The notes under the pieces are model-generated. The model was not told where the DNA came from. It worked only from the letters and a program-made list of their open reading frames with translations, and made no database searches. Positions 59,671 through 64,000 of a stretch of DNA of 64,000 nucleotides are shown piece by piece (within the stretch, counting starts at the first letter, position 1; each line of letters begins with the position of its first letter). The stretch lies in NCBI RefSeq assembly GCF_004341515.1, contig NZ_SLZF01000011.1, positions 235,902-299,901 of the forward strand, given 5' to 3'. Made by a program: the position numbers and the translations under genes. Source of the stretch: Allobosea sp. BK604 (GTDB lineage Bacteria; Pseudomonadota; Alphaproteobacteria; Rhizobiales; Beijerinckiaceae).

Positions 59671-60425
59671 GCCGCGCGCTTAGGGGACGGCGCATCCTGA
59701 TCACCGGGGCCGCCAAGGGCATCGGTCTTGCGACGGTGGAGCGCTTCATCACTGAGGGCGCCCGCGTCGTGGCGCTCGACCGTGACGAGGTGGCTCTGGC
59801 AGCGCTGCGCGGACGGTTCGCGGCTGGATCGCTCGATACCGCCGAGGCTGACGTGACCGAGCCTGAGGCAGTCTCCGCCGCGGTCGCGGCGGGCGCCGAG
59901 GCGCTTGGCGGGCTCGACGGCCTCGTCAACGCCGCCGGCATCGATCTGATCGCTTCGATCGAGACGATGACGCTCGCCGACTGGAACCGCATCATCGCAG
60001 TCAACCTGACCGGTCCGATGCTGGTGACGCAGGCGGCCTATCCCCATCTGCGCGCGGCAGGCGGCACCATCGTCAACGTCTCCTCCGGTGCGGGGCTCTC
60101 GCCGTTGAAGCATCGCACGGCCTATTGCGCCTCGAAGGCCGGGCTGCAGATGGCCGGCAAGGCGTTGGCCATGGAGGCGGCCGAGTTCGGCATCAGGGTC
60201 AACACGATCTGCCCCGGTGCGGTCGAAACCGAGCTGTTCCGTTCCAGCATCGACACCGCCCCAGATCCGCAGGCCGCCTACGAGACCGTCCGTGCCCGCT
60301 ACGCGCTCCAGCGCATCGCGGCGCCCGAGGAGATCGCAGCGGCGATCCTGTGGCTGACCAGCGCTGAATCCTCCTATGTCACCGGCACGGCCATTGCCGT
60401 GGACGGTGGCCGGACCTTCCACTGA
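59667..60425 (+). CDS. SDR-family oxidoreductase 1
   Basis: A 252-aa short-chain dehydrogenase. The cofactor motif is LITGAAKGIGLATVERF, then NAAG in GLVNAAGIDL. The catalytic Ser is in IVNVSSGAG and Tyr-Lys in TAYCASKAGLQMA. The Asp after the second strand (VVALDRDE) favours NAD over NADP. The GTG start overlaps the hydrolase stop by four bases. It likely oxidises a hydroxyl intermediate of the operon substrate. Confidence 0.9.
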   Translation: MSRALRGRRILITGAAKGIGLATVERFITEGARVVALDRDEVALAALRGRFAAGSLDTAEADVTEPEAVSAAVAAGAEALGGLDGLVNAAGIDLIASIETMTLADWNRIIAVNLTGPMLVTQAAYPHLRAAGGTIVNVSSGAGLSPLKHRTAYCASKAGLQMAGKALAMEAAEFGIRVNTICPGAVETELFRSSIDTAPDPQAAYETVRARYALQRIAAPEEIAAAILWLTSAESSYVTGTAIAVDGGRTFH

Positions 60426-60435
60426 GAGGCTGGAG

Positions 60436-61194
60436 ATGACGTCCCCGAACCAGCGTTTCGCCGGCAGGACGGTGGCGATCACCGGCGCCGCCCATGGCAT
60501 CGGCGCCGCCACCGCAAATCGCTTCCTGGCCGAGGGCGCGCGCGTCGCCGTCATCGACCGCGAGGCGGACGGCTTCGCCGAGAACCTGCGCGATGCGCCG
60601 TCCGATCGGTTGCTCACCATGGCGGGCGACTGCACCGATGCCGCCGTGCTCGCCGATTTCCACGAGCGCACGCTCGCTGCCTTCGGTCCGATCGACGTGC
60701 TGTTCAACAATGTCGGCCAGAGCGGGCGCGAGCGTGCCGCGCAATTCCATGAATCGCAGGAGGAGGTCTGGCGCTTCGTCCTGGAAGTCTCGCTGTTCAC
60801 GGCGATGCGGATGTCACGCCTCGTCGTGCCCGGCATGCGCGAGCGGGGGGGACGGATCGTCAACATGTCGAGCGACGCGGCCCTCGTCGGCGATGCCGGT
60901 CTCACCGACTATGCCGCCGCCAAGATGGGCATTGTCGGCTTCACGCGCTCCCTGGCGCGGGAGCTCGCGCCGCACCGCGTCACCGTCAACGCGGTGGCGC
61001 CGGGCGCGATCCGCACCCGCGCCCATGATCGGCTGACGCCGGCCGTGATCGATCGGATCAAGGCGACGACGCCTGCGGGCTTCATCGCCGAGCCCGAGGA
61101 TGTCGCCGGCGTGGTCGCCTTCCTCGCCAGCGAGGACGCCCGCTACATCACCGGCCAGACGCTGCTGATCGATGGCGGCCGCTGGATGACCTGA
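60436..61194 (+). CDS. SDR-family oxidoreductase 2
   Basis: A 252-aa short-chain dehydrogenase paralogous to the gene before it. The cofactor motif is AITGAAHGIGAATANRF, with VAVIDREA favouring NAD. The NNAG motif is altered to NNVGQSG. The catalytic Ser lies in IVNMSSDAAL and Tyr-Lys in TDYAAAKMGIVGF. Two consecutive SDRs suggest two alcohol-oxidation steps or two stereochemistries. GGAG lies right before the ATG. Confidence 0.9.
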   Translation: MTSPNQRFAGRTVAITGAAHGIGAATANRFLAEGARVAVIDREADGFAENLRDAPSDRLLTMAGDCTDAAVLADFHERTLAAFGPIDVLFNNVGQSGRERAAQFHESQEEVWRFVLEVSLFTAMRMSRLVVPGMRERGGRIVNMSSDAALVGDAGLTDYAAAKMGIVGFTRSLARELAPHRVTVNAVAPGAIRTRAHDRLTPAVIDRIKATTPAGFIAEPEDVAGVVAFLASEDARYITGQTLLIDGGRWMT

Positions 61195-61210
61195 GGCAGG
61201 AGCCAAGCCC

Positions 61211-62605
61211 GTGACCGCCATCGCCGATCTCTCCGCCACCGCTCTCACCGCCGCGATCCGCGCCCGCCGCATCTCGCCGGTCGAGGCGGTCGAGGCGGCG
61301 CTTGCCCGCATCGACGAGCGCAAGGACCTCAACGCCTTCATGGCGATCCCGGCCGAGCGCGCCCGCGCGGAGGCCCGCAAGGCCGAGCAGGCGCTTGCGA
61401 GCGGAGACCCTGTCGGGCCGCTGCACGGCGTACCATTCTCGGTCAAGGACCTGACCAATACCGAAGGTGTCGCCACGACGCAGGGGGCCGCCCTGTTCGC
61501 CGATACCGTACCGACGGCCGATGCGGTCTCCGTCGCGCGCGCCCGGGCCGCCGGCGCGATCCTGATCGGCAAGACGACCACCCCGGAATTCGGGCACAAG
61601 CCCTTCACCGAAGGTCCGTTCTTCGGCCGGACGCTCAATCCTTACAGCTACGCCCATACCTGCGGCGGCTCCTCCGGCGGCGCGGCGGTCGCCGTCGCCT
61701 CGGGGATGGGTCCGATCGCGCTCGGCAGCGATGGCGGCGGCTCGATCCGCATTCCCGCCGCCTGCTGCGGCGTCGTCGGCCTCAAGGCGACGCTCGGCGC
61801 GGTCCCGCATCTGCAGGTGCCCGATCTGTTCGGCGCCAATTCCTTCGTCGGGCCGATGGCGCGGAATGTCGCCGATACGCGCCTGCTCTTCGACGCGATT
61901 CACGGCCCGGACCGGCGCGATCCTTACGGCCAGGTCGCGGCCTTTCCGAGCCGGGTCCTGGCCAAGGGCGAGCGCCCGCGCATCGGCTTTCTCCTGCGCT
62001 GCGGCAACATCCTCGATCCCGAGGTCGAAACCGCCGTGACCGCCGCGATGGCGAGGGCCGAGGCGCTCGGCATGATCGTCGAGCCGATCGAACTCGATCT
62101 GGTCGCGCTCGAGCCGCATTTCCTGGTGCTGCTGCGTTCGCTGCTGCTGGCGCGTCTCGGTGGTCAGGCGCAGCGCACGCCGGACAAGCTCGACCCGACG
62201 CTGATCGCGACGATCGAGGCGGGGCGCGCCTACAGCGCTGCCGATCTCTGCGAGGCGCAGTTCGCCCGCAGCGCCTGCTTCCAGAAGATCCAGGACATCC
62301 TGTCGCGCTGCGACCTGATCGCCTCGCCGACGCTCTCGGCGCCGGCCCTGCCGGTGGGCGTCGATCCGCTCGGCCGCGTCGAGATCGCCGGGCGGGATGC
62401 GGGCACGATCCGCGGCGCCTGGTATCCCTACACCTATCCGTTCAACCTGACCGGCCACCCGGCCTTGTCGCTGCCCTGCGGCCTGTCGCGGGCCGGGTTG
62501 CCGATCGGGCTGCAACTGGTCGGCCGCTGGCACGAGGAGCACTATTTGCTCGCCATCGCCGAGCGGCTGGAAGCGGTCCTCGCCTTTGATGGCTCAGTCC
62601 TTTAG
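61211..62605 (+). CDS. Amidase (amidase-signature family)
   Basis: A 464-aa amide hydrolase. The Ser-cisSer-Lys triad is visible: Lys79 in PFSVKDLTN, the cis-Ser154 region in CGGSSGGAAVAVASG and nucleophile Ser178 in GGGSIRIPAACCG. The family spans GatA, allophanate hydrolase, indoleacetamide hydrolase and many aliphatic or aryl amidases; the C-terminal part lacks an allophanate lyase domain. As last gene of the operon it likely hydrolyses the linear amide produced by the NodB-fold enzyme. The GTG start follows a short gap after SDR 2. Confidence 0.9.
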   Translation: MTAIADLSATALTAAIRARRISPVEAVEAALARIDERKDLNAFMAIPAERARAEARKAEQALASGDPVGPLHGVPFSVKDLTNTEGVATTQGAALFADTVPTADAVSVARARAAGAILIGKTTTPEFGHKPFTEGPFFGRTLNPYSYAHTCGGSSGGAAVAVASGMGPIALGSDGGGSIRIPAACCGVVGLKATLGAVPHLQVPDLFGANSFVGPMARNVADTRLLFDAIHGPDRRDPYGQVAAFPSRVLAKGERPRIGFLLRCGNILDPEVETAVTAAMARAEALGMIVEPIELDLVALEPHFLVLLRSLLLARLGGQAQRTPDKLDPTLIATIEAGRAYSAADLCEAQFARSACFQKIQDILSRCDLIASPTLSAPALPVGVDPLGRVEIAGRDAGTIRGAWYPYTYPFNLTGHPALSLPCGLSRAGLPIGLQLVGRWHEEHYLLAIAERLEAVLAFDGSVL

Positions 62606-62753
62606 GCCGATTTTGGACGATCTTGGGAGGGGTGCCGCGATGCCCGCGAGGTGTCGTTGGAGTCAATTTGCAGGCGGCAGTTCACGGGCTGTTAACCGCG
62701 CCAAGGCTAGGAATTGAGGGTCGGAAACTATTCATCAGTAGTATTTGCGGGCC

Positions 62754-64000
62754 ATGCGTAAGATAGAACTTGATCCGCGAGGTATTGCTGAAGATGTCGC
62801 TGGTCAGCGGCTGAACAGCTTCGATTCGCGTGTGGTTGTGCGCAGCGACGGGCGTTCGCTCGATGCGCGTTCATCGCTTGGATCGGCTGTCGGTTCCGGC
62901 GTTTCGAAGGCCGCTTTCGATGCGGCGTTCGGTCAAGCTTCGAGCGTGCGCTTCACGCGTTCGCCCAATAAGCCGCGTCTCCAGCAGGAGGTGCAGGTCG
63001 AGCCGGGCGAGGCGGCTGGCAGCGCAGATGCCGTCGGCGCGCAGGCGCCCGGTGCTCCGGCCACGCCCAGCCGGGTTCGGTACGGGCGGACGCCGGATCA
63101 TCTTCTGAAATATGTCTGGGGCGGGGCGCTCACGCCGGTGCCGGGCAAGCGTGAGGCCGCTGCTGGCGGCGATTTCGATCAGCCTATCGTCGATATGGCC
63201 TGGTCGGATGTCGAGTTTCCGGATGAGGGGCTGGGCGAGCCCCCGATCGAGCCAATGGCCGAGGGCGGGGTTGTCGCGCAGCCCTATGCTTTCATTTCCG
63301 ACCATGCGTTCTGGGAGCTGGGCCCCGGGCAGGCTGCCGAGATATTCGACGCGGCAGGCGACGATACGTTTTCAGGCCATCAGCCCTATGCGGCGGCTAC
63401 GCCCTTCGCCGAGCCGCAGCCGGCGGAGGCTCCATCTCCCGATGTTTCGGTGCATCCAGTTGCCGCTCCGGCTCCGGCTGCCGAGCCCACCGGCTTTGCC
63501 TGGTCGCAATCCTACAGCGTGAACCTGCAATTCTCCGCGCATTCCTGGTTTGACGCAGGCGTGGTCTCGGCCAAGCCGGCGGATATCGACGCGGCGAGCA
63601 AGCCGGAGCCGGATGCGTTCGTTCCCGAGGAGGCCGAGCCGGAGGTCGTTCCCGAGAGCGTGAAGCCCAAGCGACGGCCGGCCGCGGTAGCGCCGCGCCA
63701 GGCCTCCACGGGCGGCTTCGAGCTGCCGCCGATCACCTTCCTGATGGAGCCGCAGCAGCAGCCGGAAGCGGCCGTCTCGGTCGAGACCCTGCAGCAGAAT
63801 GCCGGCCTCCTGGAAGGCGTGCTCGAAGATTTCAATGTCCGCGGGGATATCGTCCAGGCCTGCCCCGGCCCGGTGGTGACGCTCTATGAGCTCGAGCCGG
63901 CGCCCGGCACCAAGTCCTCCCGCGTGATCTCGCTGGCGGATGACATCGCCCGCTCGATGAGCGCGATCTCGGCGCGCGTCGCGGTGGTGCAGGGCAAGAA
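62754..64000 (+). CDS. FtsK-type DNA translocase without N-terminal membrane domain, 3' end missing
   Basis: The first 415 residues of an FtsK/SpoIIIE-family motor; the P-loop and gamma domains lie beyond the window. Residues 1-320 are polar, Pro/Ala/Glu-rich and show no hydrophobic helix, unlike classical FtsK with four N-terminal membrane segments. From about 322 the alpha/beta domain begins (FELPPITFLM, then SVETLQQNAGLLEGVLEDFN) and continues GPVVTLYELEPAPGTKSSRV and ISLADDIARSMSAISARVAV. It is probably a second, soluble FtsK paralogue acting in dimer resolution or chromosome translocation. The start MRKIELDPRG is the first ATG in frame. Confidence 0.85.
   Translation, partial: MRKIELDPRGIAEDVAGQRLNSFDSRVVVRSDGRSLDARSSLGSAVGSGVSKAAFDAAFGQASSVRFTRSPNKPRLQQEVQVEPGEAAGSADAVGAQAPGAPATPSRVRYGRTPDHLLKYVWGGALTPVPGKREAAAGGDFDQPIVDMAWSDVEFPDEGLGEPPIEPMAEGGVVAQPYAFISDHAFWELGPGQAAEIFDAAGDDTFSGHQPYAAATPFAEPQPAEAPSPDVSVHPVAAPAPAAEPTGFAWSQSYSVNLQFSAHSWFDAGVVSAKPADIDAASKPEPDAFVPEEAEPEVVPESVKPKRRPAAVAPRQASTGGFELPPITFLMEPQQQPEAAVSVETLQQNAGLLEGVLEDFNVRGDIVQACPGPVVTLYELEPAPGTKSSRVISLADDIARSMSAISARVAVVQGK

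Overview
The window is high-GC DNA (roughly 65-68 % by eye) from an alphaproteobacterium of the order Hyphomicrobiales. The best guess is a Bosea-like soil or plant-associated bacterium. That rests on the pcm-tolC-popZ-(dps)-valS block, a PopZ polar organiser, an ExoR-like Sel1 protein, a BA14K-family protein, a candidate Irr box, and dispersed palindromic repeats of a kind I associate with Bosea and its relatives. No tRNA, rRNA, CRISPR array, prophage or insertion sequence was recognised. The first and last genes (a secreted ExeM/NucH-type nuclease and an FtsK-type translocase) run off the ends.

Region 1 (1-6.9 kb) holds the 5' part of the nuclease gene, a degenerate-looking stretch with small ORFs, and an efeU-efeO-efeB-efeM ferrous-iron uptake operon on the minus strand with a candidate Irr box upstream. 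Region 2 (7-26 kb) is mostly core or housekeeping: pcm, tolC, popZ, dps, valS, a YqaA-type membrane protein, ilvD overlapping an exoR-like gene, exonuclease III, a YqhA-family protein, a HerA-like ATPase, an ImmA/IrrE protease, a diguanylate cyclase and several small secreted proteins. Region 3 (26-32.4 kb) carries a HAD phosphatase, a Rap1a-like secreted protein, and a kdgT-DUF1537 kinase-pdxA2-deoR cluster that fits four-carbon acid-sugar (D-threonate or D-erythronate) use.

Region 4 (32.4-43.6 kb) is a sugar-acid island. A GntR/FCD regulator with palindromic operator candidates faces a tightly packed operon: 2-hydroxyacid dehydrogenase, galactonate-dehydratase-like enolase, Fe-type dehydrogenase, TctB-TctA-TctC transporter, KDG-dehydratase-like aldolase, an unrecognised internally duplicated protein, an FMN 2-hydroxyacid oxidase and a GlcG/HbpS-like protein. 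Region 5 (43.6-52 kb) holds a divergent pair of operons. One is an oligopeptide-type ABC importer without its ATPases, plus a glutamine-amidotransferase-like protein. The other encodes a LacI-type DNA-binding domain fused to a PfkB sugar kinase, a BtpA/SgcQ-family protein and a ribokinase. A perfect 16-bp palindrome of LacI-operator type lies between them. Region 6 (52-62.6 kb) is a MarR-flanked operon with three tandem paralogous PotD-like binding proteins, a PotABC-type transporter, a cytosolic NodB-fold deacetylase, two SDR dehydrogenases and an amidase. It looks like uptake and hydrolysis of an amide- or imide-type nitrogen compound.

The most unusual item is the HTH-kinase fusion with its operator: a possible one-protein sugar sensor in which a catalytic kinase domain replaces the usual periplasmic-binding-like sensor of LacI regulators.
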